Shown here piece after piece: positions 9,096 through 18,284 of a stretch of 64,000 nucleotides of DNA. The stretch lies in assembly GCF_001861355.1 (NCBI RefSeq), contig NZ_MASN01000030.1, positions 372,001 to 436,000 of the forward strand, in the 5' to 3' direction. The DNA comes from Natrialba sp. SSL1. Its GTDB lineage: Archaea; Halobacteriota; Halobacteria; Halobacteriales; Natrialbaceae. Below the pieces are notes generated by a model. It did not search any database. It was given only the letters and a program-made list of their open reading frames with translations, and had not been told where the DNA came from. A program made the translations under genes and the position numbers. The first letter of the stretch is position 1, and each line of letters begins with the position of its first letter.

Positions 9096-9548
9096 CTACC
9101 GCAACTGGTAGGAGTCGTCCACATCAGCGCCGTCGATCTCGTCAAAATCGTCGAGATCGTCGAGCAACAGCACCTCGTCTTCCTCGTCCTCGAGTCGATC
9201 CTGGAGCTGCGTGACGTAGGCTTTGTACTCGTCGAGTTGCTCGCGAAGATGGTCCGTCTCGAGTTCGAGTCGCTCGTGTTCGCGGATGAAACTCTTCGGG
9301 ACCTCGACGGTCGGCGGGAACGAGAGGTCCGCGTCGTCGCCATCGCTGCTACCAGCACCCTCGGCCGATCTGATCTCGAGTTCGCGCTCGGGAACGACCG
9401 CGACCTGCCCGTCGTGCTCGACGAGCTGGTCGACGTAGTCGCGAAACACCGCGGACAGCGAGATGTCGCGCTCCTCGGCGATGTCCTGAAGCGCGTCGAA
9501 CGCGTCCTCGTTGACGCGAAACGAGATCGTCTTGTTCTTGTTGCCCAT
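9096..9548 (-). CDS. ribbon-helix-helix protein with C-terminal coiled coil
   Basis: A 150-residue protein. Residues 1-45 form a CopG-like ribbon-helix-helix: KTISFRVNEDAFDALQDIAEERDISLSAVF. A middle acidic linker is followed by a predicted coiled coil at about 93-127 (LELETDHLREQLDEY...), with a very acidic tail. The RHH half suggests DNA binding as a dimer; the coiled coil could mediate oligomerisation or partner contact. No toxin-like neighbour is present. Targets unknown. Confidence 0.8.
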   Translation of the reverse strand: MGNKNKTISFRVNEDAFDALQDIAEERDISLSAVFRDYVDQLVEHDGQVAVVPERELEIRSAEGAGSSDGDDADLSFPPTVEVPKSFIREHERLELETDHLREQLDEYKAYVTQLQDRLEDEEDEVLLLDDLDDFDEIDGADVDDSYQLR

Positions 9549-9686
9549 TCGTACTCGTCAGTTACTCACCGGGCATTCCACTTAACGGTTCGTCAGACGA
9601 GAAGATCGAATTCGGTTCGAACGTCCAGCTCATCGCCTGGCGTCGCCCGGTGTCGCCCGGCGTCGCACGCTCGGATGCTCGGGCGC

Positions 9687-10205
9687 TTACGACTCCGGTG
9701 CCAGCCCCTTCTCGGCCAGTTCGGCGATCGCGTCCGCCGACTTCTCGAGTTCGAGTCCCATCCCCTCCCGTACGTGCTCGGCTTTCGTGAACTGGATCTC
9801 GCCGTACTCGACCAACTGGACGCGGTTCCCCCACGGATCTCGGAACTCGAGCCCCGGCACGTCCAGACGGTCAACGCCCTGGTCGTCGAGTCGGCGTTCG
9901 GCAGCGTCGAGGTCGTCGACGACGAGGCCGAAGTGGCGTTTCTCGTCCCCGGTCGCCGCCGCGTTGGCGGTCTCCGATAGCGCGATGAACTGATCGCCCA
10001 TGTCGAGAAACGCTGCGGTCTCCGACCGCCCCCGGAGTTCGAACGCGAACAGCGACTCGTAGAACTCGAGTGCATTCTCGATGTCGCCGACCTCGAGAGC
10101 GACGTGGTTGATGCCGACGAGTTGCGGACGGTCGTCGGTGCGGTCTGTGTTCGGTTCGGTTCTGGTGTCGCTCGACTCGGACGTGGACTCGTTCGGCTCG
10201 GGCAT
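9687..10205 (-). CDS. VOC-family (glyoxalase/dioxygenase fold) protein
   Basis: A 172-residue protein. After a hydrophilic acidic leader (1-28) comes a vicinal-oxygen-chelate core: GINHVALEVGDIENALEFYESLF with the first metal-ligand histidine, HFGLVVDDL in the second half, and EFRDPWGNRVQLVEY with the distal glutamate. Ligand positions look intact, so a metal-dependent lyase, isomerase or dioxygenase is likely. Substrate unassigned. Monocistronic. Confidence 0.82.
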   Translation of the reverse strand: MPEPNESTSESSDTRTEPNTDRTDDRPQLVGINHVALEVGDIENALEFYESLFAFELRGRSETAAFLDMGDQFIALSETANAAATGDEKRHFGLVVDDLDAAERRLDDQGVDRLDVPGLEFRDPWGNRVQLVEYGEIQFTKAEHVREGMGLELEKSADAIAELAEKGLAPES

Positions 10206-10404
10206 GGGTTCGTGTACGCCGCCCGAACGGGTAATAATGGGGCTGGCGGCGGGCAGTGGGAAAGAAAGGGTCCGACGAGCGGTGGCGGGGCGGCCGTGCA
10301 GCGGCGCGGCGGTGTGGCGTCGCAGCGACGCGACTACGGGTATCGGTGCAGGTACGCTATCACTGTCGGCATCGGACAGACAAAAATCGAATCGGTGCCG
10401 ACGG

Positions 10405-11037
10405 TTACGCCGTCGCGTCAGCCTCTTGCTCCTCGAGTTGCTCGAGTGCCTGGATCACGTCGTTGCGGTAGTTGACGACCGGCGAGTCGTACTGCTCGCG
10501 GGCCATCTGGGCGTACTCGTTCGTCGGCGCAGTCGACGCGCTCTCGGGGGCCTCCTGTTCGGCTTCCCACTCCTCGAAGGCCTCGATGCGGTCGAGCGTG
10601 CGTTCTGCGGTTTCGACGACCCAGCGGTCGCGGGTCGCGGCGTCGACAACTGCGATCGATTCGGGTCGAACGGAGACGTTGACGGAACCATCTTCGGTCT
10701 CGTAGGTCCGGGGCTTGCCGACGACCGAGACGTACGCTGGCGGCTCGGTCTCGCGCAGGATCGAGGCCGCTTCGGGCTGGTACTGCCCGGCGTAGACGAA
10801 GAACGTCCCCGTCGGGTCGACGACGCGGCCGCGCCAGTACTCGCTGTCCTCGCCGACATCCTCGGTCTCAGTCAGCGTGCCGACGATGAACGCGCGGTTC
10901 GCGCGGTCACCCGTCGGGAGCAGGGCGAAGTTCGGCGCGCGCTCGTCGTCGCTTTCTTTGAACGTGTACGTCGAATCGTTGAATTCCGAGGCGAAGACGC
11001 GGCGGGCGACTTCGCGGGTGAGTTCTGCCTGGCTCAT
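10405..11037 (-). CDS. RPA-associated protein (COG3390 type)
   Basis: A 210-residue partner of the RPA gene immediately upstream; the ATG at 11037 lies two bases after the RPA stop. The protein begins with a helical segment (AELTREVARRVFASEFNDS) and holds an OB-like core (AFIVGTLTETED; FFVYAGQYQPEA; AYVSVVGKPRTYE). In Haloferax the equivalent rpa/rpap pairs are co-transcribed and function together in single-stranded DNA binding and repair. The C-terminal tail is acidic and helical. Confidence 0.88.
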   Translation of the reverse strand: MSQAELTREVARRVFASEFNDSTYTFKESDDERAPNFALLPTGDRANRAFIVGTLTETEDVGEDSEYWRGRVVDPTGTFFVYAGQYQPEAASILRETEPPAYVSVVGKPRTYETEDGSVNVSVRPESIAVVDAATRDRWVVETAERTLDRIEAFEEWEAEQEAPESASTAPTNEYAQMAREQYDSPVVNYRNDVIQALEQLEEQEADATA

Positions 11038-11039
11038 GG

Positions 11040-11969
11040 TTACATCGACCTCGCTTTGATCAGCAGCTGTTCAGCATCGGCGGGTCCGTCGAGTTCGGAG
11101 ACATCGTCTGCGAGCACGTAGCGGCCGAACGTCGGCCCCTCGATGCGGTAGTAGGTGCCGACGATGTCGTCCGCGATTTCGTCGGCGACGACGGTCGTGT
11201 CGAGTGCGTCCATCGCCATGTCCTTGGCCTCCTCGAGTGAGAGCCCGGTCAGCTCCTCCGTCGCCTCCTTGTCGAAGATTACTTCGTGGGCGTCCAGCCC
11301 GTCGTCGACGACGGCCTTGATTCGGAGGTCGAATTCGCCTTCGACCTCGCCGTGTTCGTTACAGCGCCCGTTCTGGAGTACTCTGGTGCAGTCCTCCTTC
11401 GGGCAGCGCTTGATGAGGCCGCTGCCGCTTTGCATATCGACGAGCGCACCTTCGATCTCGCTCGTGTCGTCGCCGACCTCGAGTTCCTCGTCGAGTTCCT
11501 CGATGATCGTCGTGCTGTTGAGTTTGACCGAGTACCGACCCTGGTACTCGTCGGTCACGACGTTCTCGAGGGAGTAAACGCCGCCCTCCTCGAGTGCGGG
11601 AAGCTCTGATTTAGCCCACTTGGTGAACTTGATCGTTCCCGTCGGGTCGCCGAGCAGGCCGACCTGGGCGACGGCGTCGCTTCGTGGGTCCCAGAGTTCG
11701 ATAACTTTCGCCGTGAGGTCGACCCACTCCTCGGGTTCGTCGACGTCTTCGACGTTCACCGCCTCGCTCGAGCCACTCGAGAGGTCCTCGCGGTCGAGGC
11801 CGGCCTCCTCTAGGTAGTGGTTGGTGACGCTCCGGCGCGCCTCGTCCATTGGTACTTTGTATTCGTCGACGAGCGTGGCCAGGCGCTCTTCGACGTCCTC
11901 GACGCTCACGTCGAGGTGGTCCGAAAACTGGTCGTGGATGTCGTCCGCGTGCTGTCGTACGTCGCTCAT
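11040..11969 (-). CDS. rpa3: replication protein A, OB-fold/zinc-finger subunit (Rpa3-like)
   Basis: A 309-residue single-stranded DNA-binding protein for replication and repair. The frame is open to 12014, but GGAGG sits 10 bases before the ATG at 11969, which begins MSDVRQHADDIHDQ. An N-terminal helical region (1-75) precedes an OB fold (VDLTAKVIELWDPR; VGLLGDPTGTIKFTKWA). A zinc knuckle follows (CPKEDC...GRCNEHG). Co-directional with its COG3390 partner at 10405, as in other haloarchaea. A second RPA-type gene is at 27888. Confidence 0.9.
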   Translation of the reverse strand: MSDVRQHADDIHDQFSDHLDVSVEDVEERLATLVDEYKVPMDEARRSVTNHYLEEAGLDREDLSSGSSEAVNVEDVDEPEEWVDLTAKVIELWDPRSDAVAQVGLLGDPTGTIKFTKWAKSELPALEEGGVYSLENVVTDEYQGRYSVKLNSTTIIEELDEELEVGDDTSEIEGALVDMQSGSGLIKRCPKEDCTRVLQNGRCNEHGEVEGEFDLRIKAVVDDGLDAHEVIFDKEATEELTGLSLEEAKDMAMDALDTTVVADEIADDIVGTYYRIEGPTFGRYVLADDVSELDGPADAEQLLIKARSM

Positions 11970-12101
11970 GGTGTCACGCCTCCTCTTAGGTTTCACTGGG
12001 AGGCATACGCCCATTCGCGCCCGATCATATTTAAAGTGCGGTTACCGGAGTGAAAGTGAACAGTCGTTGACTGCGCGCAGAGAACGCTGCGTGAATGCGG
12101 G

Positions 12102-12740
12102 CTAGGACTCGGTTGCAGCATCCGGCAACCCGTCGCTCTCGTCGGTTTCGACGACGACACGGATGTGATCGCCCTCGGTAAGTTCCTGGTCGGAAGCTGC
12201 GGGAGCGCGGTTGATCGTCAGTTCGACGCTCGTCCCGTCATCGCTGTCGTCGTAGGTCGTGCCGTGGATGCTGATCGTAGAGTCGGTGATCGGCATCTCG
12301 ATGTCTGACATCGCCTCGCCGAACGTGACCCGTTCGGGGTGCATATGCCAGACGTTGCCGTCGTTCGGGTGGAAGTGGAACGTCCCGCCGAGTTCCTCGT
12401 AGTAGTACTGGGACTGTTCGAAATCGATCGCCTCGCCGTCGACGCTGACGGTGATCTCACCGTGTTCGTGGACCTCGCCGCTCTCGCTCAGCCCAGAGGC
12501 GACGATGTAGCCGGCCGAGCCGATTACGAGCAGGACGAACGAGAGCGCAAGTCCGTAGACGATGATCGGATCTCTGCCACCCGGTCCCGACTGTGACTGC
12601 GAGGGGGACTCAAGTTCACCTGCTGTGGCGACGCGCCGACGGTCGATGCGCCCGAGTTCGTCGACATGGTCGCGACTGAGGTGGGCCAGGTAGGACTCCT
12701 CGTCGTCGAACGATGCGTCGCAGTAGTCACAGTCGGGCAT
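12102..12740 (-). CDS. C2H2 zinc-finger membrane protein with His-rich outer domain
   Basis: A 212-residue protein of unknown function. Residues 4-25 form a C2H2 finger (C4, C7, H20, H25). A single hydrophobic helix spans about 58-82. The following domain is beta-rich with clustered histidines at 91, 93, 122, 124, 132 and 134 (HEH, HFH, HMH patterns), suggestive of metal binding. If the finger is cytoplasmic, the His-rich domain faces outside. Adjacent genes (rpa3, moaB) give no pathway clue. Confidence 0.75.
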   Translation of the reverse strand: MPDCDYCDASFDDEESYLAHLSRDHVDELGRIDRRRVATAGELESPSQSQSGPGGRDPIIVYGLALSFVLLVIGSAGYIVASGLSESGEVHEHGEITVSVDGEAIDFEQSQYYYEELGGTFHFHPNDGNVWHMHPERVTFGEAMSDIEMPITDSTISIHGTTYDDSDDGTSVELTINRAPAASDQELTEGDHIRVVVETDESDGLPDAATES

Positions 12741-12837
12741 CGGTTGGCTCGCACTAGCGAGAGGGAGTACTCAACGGTGTCGGTCGCACGAGCACGAGGG
12801 CGGTCTTACAGCGCCCACTCACGAGCGAGATGGTGCA

Positions 12838-13410
12838 CTACTGAGTTTCGCCGGCGGCCTGGTGACGTGTCGCCAGCCCCGCAAGGTGGGGCGACTCGGG
12901 GACGATCAGCTGTTCGCACGCAGTCTGACACGCGCCGGTGCTTCCCGGAATGCAGAACACCGGTGTGTCGACGGCGATGCCAGCGGTCGCACGCGAGGCA
13001 ATCGTCCGCGTGCCGATCTCCTCCCACGAAAGCGCGCGAAAGCGCTCGCCAAATCCCGGGAGGTCCCGCTCGAACAGCGAGGATGTCGCCTCGGGTGACA
13101 CATCGTCGGTGGTGACGCCCGTCCCGCCGGTCGTGACGACGACGTCGATATCGCGTCGCGCAACGAGGCCGCGAACAGCGGTCCGGATCGACGAATAGTC
13201 GTCTCGGACGAGCAGCCGTTCTTGTACCTCGTGACCCTCGGCTTCGAAGCACTCCTGGATGGTGTCACCGCCGGGGTCGTCGGGTTCGGACCCAGCGTCG
13301 TCGGCCTGCGCGCGCGAACTCGAGACCGTTACGATCCCGACGTAGAGAGGATCGATAACGTCGTGTCCGTGGTCGTCGGTGCTGCGCCGATCGTCTCGGT
13401 CGGTTGCCAT
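12838..13410 (-). CDS. moaB: molybdenum cofactor biosynthesis protein MoaB/MogA family
   Basis: A 190-residue molybdopterin adenylyltransferase-type protein. Signature segments: YVGIVTVSSSRA, DVVVTTGGTGVTTDD and DLPGFGERFRALSWEEIGTR, followed by FCIPGSTGACQTACEQL. The ATG at 13410 is taken over the longer frame from 13437 because the conserved region follows an acidic leader starting MATDRDD. It acts on molybdopterin before metal insertion. No other moa/moe gene is in the window. Confidence 0.9.
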   Translation of the reverse strand: MATDRDDRRSTDDHGHDVIDPLYVGIVTVSSSRAQADDAGSEPDDPGGDTIQECFEAEGHEVQERLLVRDDYSSIRTAVRGLVARRDIDVVVTTGGTGVTTDDVSPEATSSLFERDLPGFGERFRALSWEEIGTRTIASRATAGIAVDTPVFCIPGSTGACQTACEQLIVPESPHLAGLATRHQAAGETQ

Positions 13411-13607
13411 ACGTATCCCTCTACACTGCATCGGCATAAGCGATGGTCAGCCCGAGTGGCAGTCGGCGCAAGTGATGCCCGCTGTGAGTGATTGCCGACG
13501 CCATCAAACCGAATCAAGCACCGCGAGACTCGTCGATCTCTGCGAGTACACAGGTCAGTACGCCCGTCCGGAACGTTTTACTACCACTCGAGCAACCTGT
13601 CACGTGA

Positions 13608-15194
13608 ATGGCTCCCCGAGACGCCACGGGTAGGCACCCACCCGCTGCAGCCTTCGCCCCAATCCTGCTCGCGAATCTGGTGCCGCTCGTCGGCGTTCTC
13701 GAGTTCGGCTGGGATCCCGCGACGCTGGTCGTCATCTATGCGCTCGAGGTGCTGCTCGCGTTTCCACTCGCCGCGGGGAAAGCGCTGTTCGCGGGGAAGC
13801 CACCGAACATCGAGGAGCTAGAGACGGACGACGAGAACGAGAGTAGCGGGGACTCGAGTGTCGTCAATATCGGCAACACGGATCTGGCACGAAAGCGCGG
13901 GAGCGTGCGACTGGTGTCCTGGCTGCCGCCGGTGTATCCGCGGAACGTGCCGTTCATTGGAGGGGTGCTGTTCGCGACCGTCTGGTCGACCCTCTTCATC
14001 GTGGCGCTGCTGTCTGAGGTCGCCATCGACGAGGCCCTCGCGCGGCCCGAGGTCTGGCTCAGCGTCGTCGCGCTGATCAGCGGGCAACTCATCGAAACCT
14101 GGCGCGACTATCTCCGCGGCGGACGCTACGAGGAGACCTCGCCGTACGCCGTCATCGAAACCCCTGCACGGCAGGCGTTCTTCCTGATTTTCGTCCTCTT
14201 CATCGTGGCGGAGGCCAGCGGTGCGATTGTCCTCGCCGCGTTCGTCGCCGTCAAGTTGCTCGTCGACTGGTCGGCGTTTCGCGCGACCAACGGCGGTGGT
14301 GGCCGACTCACGGGCTGGCTATCCGGTCCGGACGGCGAGGACGAGTCCGACGAAACTGGCGAGACCGGCGAGACAGGCGGGGCAGTCGAGACAGGCGAAA
14401 CCACCGCCAATGAAATCGGTGAGAACGGAGCGAGACTCGAACCCCTTTCTGTACCCGACGGCGAACCGGATACTCGCGTTTCAACACATACGCCCACAGT
14501 GGTTCTCACCGGCATCCTCCACACGCTGGTGAAGCCGGCACCGTTCTACACCGGCATCGTCATCGTCGCGTGGTTCATCACCCTCGCCGTGCTGGGCGGC
14601 ACCGCCAGCGGCGGCTTCGCAGTCGCGCTAACGATCGGCATCAGTTTCCTCGCGCTCGCTGCGCTCGCCGGCTATCTGACCGTCAAAACGCTCGAGCACA
14701 TCCTCTCGCACGCGCCACTCGAGTACCATCGGTACGACGACCACCTCGTCGCGTACGATACGTGGGTCGAAGAACCTCAGTGGGAAATTCCATTGCACGA
14801 GATCCGCGACGTGAGTCTCGTCACCGACCGGTATCCAGATCGCGTGTACGACACCCGAACACTCGAGGCGCAGATGGGATGGGGCGACGACGAGGCGACA
14901 CGAGAGATCGGTCCGGTCGTGGACGCCGACGCGTTCGCCGAGGCGCTCGACCTCCCGATTCGCGGGGCGGGACTCGAGTTACAACCGATCGATCGACGGA
15001 TTGCAGCGATTGCGGTTGCCCCGCTCGGTGGACTCCTCGTCGGTGCTGTCGCGGTCGTCGTTGGTCCCTGGCCGTTGCTTGCCGCGCTCCCGTACGTCAT
15101 CTTCGGGCTGCCGTTTATTGCGCTCGTTCTGCACGGACTCTGGCGGCAGGCGTACCCAGATCCGGATCCAGATCCAGGTCCGGGTCCAGAGTAG
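13608..15194 (+). CDS. polytopic membrane protein (DUF6498-like)
   Basis: A 528-residue protein with about nine hydrophobic segments in two clusters, one near residues 15-60 and 110-225 and another near 305-365 and 465-515. The clusters are split by a hydrophilic stretch containing a Glu-Thr-Gly low-complexity run (around 250-265) and by a soluble domain (about 370-460). The C-terminus is a Asp-Pro/Gly-Pro repeat. N-terminal LANLVPLVGVLEFGWDPATLVVIYALEV resembles DUF6498 proteins as I recall. Function unknown. Confidence 0.7.
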   Translation: MAPRDATGRHPPAAAFAPILLANLVPLVGVLEFGWDPATLVVIYALEVLLAFPLAAGKALFAGKPPNIEELETDDENESSGDSSVVNIGNTDLARKRGSVRLVSWLPPVYPRNVPFIGGVLFATVWSTLFIVALLSEVAIDEALARPEVWLSVVALISGQLIETWRDYLRGGRYEETSPYAVIETPARQAFFLIFVLFIVAEASGAIVLAAFVAVKLLVDWSAFRATNGGGGRLTGWLSGPDGEDESDETGETGETGGAVETGETTANEIGENGARLEPLSVPDGEPDTRVSTHTPTVVLTGILHTLVKPAPFYTGIVIVAWFITLAVLGGTASGGFAVALTIGISFLALAALAGYLTVKTLEHILSHAPLEYHRYDDHLVAYDTWVEEPQWEIPLHEIRDVSLVTDRYPDRVYDTRTLEAQMGWGDDEATREIGPVVDADAFAEALDLPIRGAGLELQPIDRRIAAIAVAPLGGLLVGAVAVVVGPWPLLAALPYVIFGLPFIALVLHGLWRQAYPDPDPDPGPGPE

Positions 15195-15259
15195 CACTCA
15201 CGTTGACCACTGAGAGTCTCGTGTTCGGAGAGCGCTCGGACCGAACCCTACACTCGATC

Positions 15260-16555
15260 CTACGGCTCGATCGAAATCACCGTGGTCTCGCCCATGCCTG
15301 TCGGCGTGTCGTTCTCGTACTCGAGCCAGTCATCGTCCAGCTCCGCGTCGGTGAGCAGGCACTCGTCGAGGCGTTCCTCGAGGGCGTCCAGGTCGACGTT
15401 GCGACCGATCAGCGCGAGTCGTGTCTCGCGGTCGCCCCACTCCTCGTCCCACGGGAGGTCGGGCTGGCCCTGACGGTACGTCTCCTGGCGATCCGCGGAG
15501 AAGCTGGCGATCCAGCGACCCGTTACCTCGAGTGCGGTCTCGCTGCCGGCGTAGCTCATCGTGATGGCCTGTTTGTCACGTCCGGCGATCCAGCACAGTC
15601 CCTTCGCGCGCACGAGGCCGTCGGGGAGATCAGCGAGGAAGGCGGCGAACCGTTCGGGATGGAGCGGCCGGCGGCGGTGGTAGGTGTCGACGGTGATGCC
15701 GTAGCGTTCGGGCGGGTGGGTGTGGGCGTGGTCGTGCTCGTGGTGCCCGTTGCGTTCAGAGTGCTCGTGGTGCTCGTTGTACTCGTTGTGTTCGGGGTGA
15801 TCGTGGTCCGCCTCGCCGTGGGCGTGATCGTCACCGCGCTCATCCGCTTCGATCACCCGCTTCCAGCCCGCCGCGTCGGTCACCGCCTCGAGGTCGAATC
15901 GCTCGACAGCCAGTATCTCGGCGGGATCGATTACCCCGTGTTCGGTCGTCACGACCTCGGCGCGCGGCTGAAGCGTCTCGAGAACGGCGACGACGCGCTC
16001 GCGTTCGGCGTCGGAAACGAGGTCGCACTTGTTGACGACCAGCAGGTCACAGAACTCGACCTGCGCCAGAACGAGATCTGCGAGCGGACGCGTTCCGGAG
16101 TCATCCGGTCCCTGAACGACGGGAACATCGTCGGAATCGGCGTCGGCGAATCGATCGTGAAATCGCCGCGCGTCGACAACGGTGACGACAGCAAAGAGGT
16201 CGTACGGCCCCCCAGCAGGGCCGCGGACGAACTGGCGCGCGATTGGCTCGGGTTCGCCGACGCCAGAGGCCTCGACGACGAGATGGTCGAACTCGTGTTC
16301 CTTCCAGAGCTGGATCACCGCCCGCGAGAGTTCGCCGCCGAGGCTACAGCAGATACAGCCGTTCTCGAGTGCGACGACTTCCTCGCCGGTCGCGAGATCG
16401 GTGCGAGCCTCCACGAGATCGGCGTCGACGTTGACCGCGCCGACGTCGTTGACCAACACTGCGACATCGCGCTCGGCCGACTCGAGTAGCCCCGAAAGCA
16501 ACGTCGTCTTTCCCGCGCCGAGTTCGCCGCTGAGGACGGTGACCGGAACAGACAT
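15260..16555 (-). CDS. COG0523 (CobW-family) metallochaperone GTPase with His-rich loop
   Basis: A 431-residue G3E GTPase. Walker A GELGAGKTT (10-18), the metal-binding CxCC motif (C67, C69, C70) and the base-recognition NKCD are present. A long insertion around residues 240-285 contains more than a dozen histidines in His-Glu/His-Asp repeats, a feature of zinc-handling members. The C-terminal CobW_C domain follows (RRPLHPERFAAFL). It is five bases downstream of its paralog at 16561, forming an operon divergent from a NikR-like gene; metal delivery or salvage is the likely role. Confidence 0.88.
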   Translation of the reverse strand: MSVPVTVLSGELGAGKTTLLSGLLESAERDVAVLVNDVGAVNVDADLVEARTDLATGEEVVALENGCICCSLGGELSRAVIQLWKEHEFDHLVVEASGVGEPEPIARQFVRGPAGGPYDLFAVVTVVDARRFHDRFADADSDDVPVVQGPDDSGTRPLADLVLAQVEFCDLLVVNKCDLVSDAERERVVAVLETLQPRAEVVTTEHGVIDPAEILAVERFDLEAVTDAAGWKRVIEADERGDDHAHGEADHDHPEHNEYNEHHEHSERNGHHEHDHAHTHPPERYGITVDTYHRRRPLHPERFAAFLADLPDGLVRAKGLCWIAGRDKQAITMSYAGSETALEVTGRWIASFSADRQETYRQGQPDLPWDEEWGDRETRLALIGRNVDLDALEERLDECLLTDAELDDDWLEYENDTPTGMGETTVISIEP

Positions 16556-16560
16556 GCTGG

Positions 16561-17763
16561 TTACCGGGAGAGCGCAAGCTCACGTCGGTCTTCCGGTTTG
16601 AACGGATCGGAATAGCGCGACCAGTTGTCGTCCATCTCCGCATCGGTGAGCACGCAGTCGTCGAGTCGGTCGATCAGCCCGTCTTCGTCGAACTCGCGTG
16701 CGATGAAGACCAGTCGAGTCATTCGGTCGCCGTACTCCTCGTGCCAGTCGTCTTTCAGCCCGGGGCGGGCGGCGAAGTACTGCTCGCGTTCGGCCTGAGG
16801 AAGGTTTGCGAGCCACGTGCCAGCGGGGCCGGCACGGACGGAGGTGCCGGCTTTGTCGACGCCCATCGAGACGTCTTCGCGGCCCGCACTCCAGAGGAAC
16901 CCCTTGGCGCGGATGATTTCGTCCGGCATGTCCGACAACAATGCGGCGATGCGTTCGGGGTGGAACGGCCGTCGGCGCTCGTAGACGAAGGAGGTGACCC
17001 CGTGTTCCTCCTGTGGGTCGTGGTGGTGATCGTGTTGGAGCTCGTGTTTCCAGCCCGCCGAGTTCTGGGCGCGCTGGAAATCGAATGTACCGGTTCCCAG
17101 AATTTCGTCCGGCTCGATGTTCCCGAACTCCGTGCGGATGATCTCCGCACGCGGTTGGAGCCGCTCGAGGACTGACTCGATCTCTGCAAGCGCGTCGTCG
17201 GGGACGAGGTCGCACTTGTTCACTAACAGCACGTCACAGAATTCGATCTGGTCGAGTAGGACTTCCTCGGGGACGCGACCGGACTGGCCCTCGAGTTCTT
17301 GATCCGTGAGAGCAGTGCCGGAGTCGAACGACTCCCAGAAGCTGTGGGCGTTGACCACCGTCACCATCGTGTCCAGTTCGTAGGTGCCGGTCGGATCGAA
17401 TTCGGCATCCTCGAAGCCCATCGCGAACGTCTGGGCGATCGGAACCGGCTCGGAGATACCGGACGATTCGACCAGCAGGTAGTCGAATTCGCGCCGCTCA
17501 GCGAGTCGGCCGACTTCATCCAGCATGTCACCTCGCAGGCGACAGCAGATGCAGCCGTTGGACAACTCGATGACCTCCTCTTCGCCGCCGAGGTCGGACT
17601 GCTGGGTGACGTGCTCGGCGTCGACGTTTACCTCTCCCATGTCGTTGACGACGACGGCAACATCGAGGCCGTGATCTGCGGTCAGTACGTGATTCAAGAC
17701 GGTCGTTTTTCCCGCACCGAGGCTGCCACTGAGGACGGTCACGGGAATAGGGTCGTCGGTCAT
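16561..17763 (-). CDS. COG0523 (CobW-family) metallochaperone GTPase
   Basis: A 400-residue paralog of the next gene. Walker A GSLGAGKTT (about 13-21), CxCC (C71, C73, C74), NKCD, then CobW_C (RRRPFHPERIAALL). Its histidine loop is short (HDHHHD), unlike the neighbour, so the two may differ in metal capacity or affinity. First gene of the two-gene operon. The 110 bases upstream are shared with the divergent regulator gene at 17874 and hold the operator-like palindrome, suggesting metal-controlled expression. Confidence 0.88.
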   Translation of the reverse strand: MTDDPIPVTVLSGSLGAGKTTVLNHVLTADHGLDVAVVVNDMGEVNVDAEHVTQQSDLGGEEEVIELSNGCICCRLRGDMLDEVGRLAERREFDYLLVESSGISEPVPIAQTFAMGFEDAEFDPTGTYELDTMVTVVNAHSFWESFDSGTALTDQELEGQSGRVPEEVLLDQIEFCDVLLVNKCDLVPDDALAEIESVLERLQPRAEIIRTEFGNIEPDEILGTGTFDFQRAQNSAGWKHELQHDHHHDPQEEHGVTSFVYERRRPFHPERIAALLSDMPDEIIRAKGFLWSAGREDVSMGVDKAGTSVRAGPAGTWLANLPQAEREQYFAARPGLKDDWHEEYGDRMTRLVFIAREFDEDGLIDRLDDCVLTDAEMDDNWSRYSDPFKPEDRRELALSR

Positions 17764-17851
17764 GCGTCGATTGTGAATAAGATCCCCAGTGTTGTTAATT
17801 CTAGTTATTACGTACTGCTAGCTTATTGGATGACAAATCCTAATATCTGCT

Positions 17852-17871
17852 GTGGTGACATTCACAACCAC
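17852..17871. promoter_or_regulatory. operator-like inverted repeat before the nikR-like gene
   Basis: GTGGT at 17852-17856 and ACCAC at 17867-17871 form a perfect 5-bp inverted repeat with a 10-base centre, ending two bases before the regulator's ATG. A TATA-like taatat at about 17841-17846 lies just upstream. Binding here would block initiation of the regulator gene, an arrangement typical of autorepression. Effect on the divergent GTPase operon is inference. Confidence 0.5.
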
Positions 17872-17873
17872 GA

Positions 17874-18284
17874 ATGCCCGTTATCAGCGTTTCCATGCCC
17901 GCAGAACTGATCGATCGACTCGATACCCTCGCCGAGCGCCACGGATATACGGGTCGAAGCGAAGTCGTCCGCGAGGGATCGCGAGTCCTGCTCACCGAAT
18001 TTGAAGACGACCGTCTGGCGAACCAGCAACTCGCGGGAACCGTCAGCGTCTTCTCCGATTTCGAAACCCAGCCTATCGAGCGACAGCTAACGGCGCTTCG
18101 TCACGAATACGAGGGCAGTATCGCTTCGATCACCCACAGCTACGTTGGCGACTCCTGTCTCGACGTACTGGTACTCGAGACCGACTGCGACGAACTAGCC
18201 ACAGTCGTTGGGAAACTCCGAGCGATCGATGGCGTTCAGGCGGTGGAATATTCGCTGGTACCGCTAGAGACGACTGGAGTATGA
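17874..18284 (+). CDS. NikR-like CopG-family metal-responsive regulator
   Basis: A 136-residue RHH regulator. Residues 1-42 are the DNA-binding ribbon-helix-helix (VISVSMPAELIDRLDTLAE; TGRSEVVREG). Residues 52-136 match the ACT-like metal-sensing domain. Candidate ligands are H77, H88 and C95. In E. coli NikR the square-planar site uses an HxH pair plus a cysteine and a histidine; here the HxH becomes H-S-Y. Metal specificity may therefore differ from nickel. It is divergent from two COG0523 GTPases, so zinc or cobalt homeostasis is plausible. Confidence 0.82.
   Translation: MPVISVSMPAELIDRLDTLAERHGYTGRSEVVREGSRVLLTEFEDDRLANQQLAGTVSVFSDFETQPIERQLTALRHEYEGSIASITHSYVGDSCLDVLVLETDCDELATVVGKLRAIDGVQAVEYSLVPLETTGV

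Noticed and set aside
15150-15190. Possible CRISPR-like short repeats (gatccagatcc units)
   Set aside because: They encode the Asp-Pro/Gly-Pro tail of the membrane protein; no spacer-repeat structure exists anywhere in the window.
14570-16489. 639-residue plus-strand frame
   Set aside because: It covers the 3' part of the membrane protein gene and the antisense of the first COG0523 GTPase; no motif.
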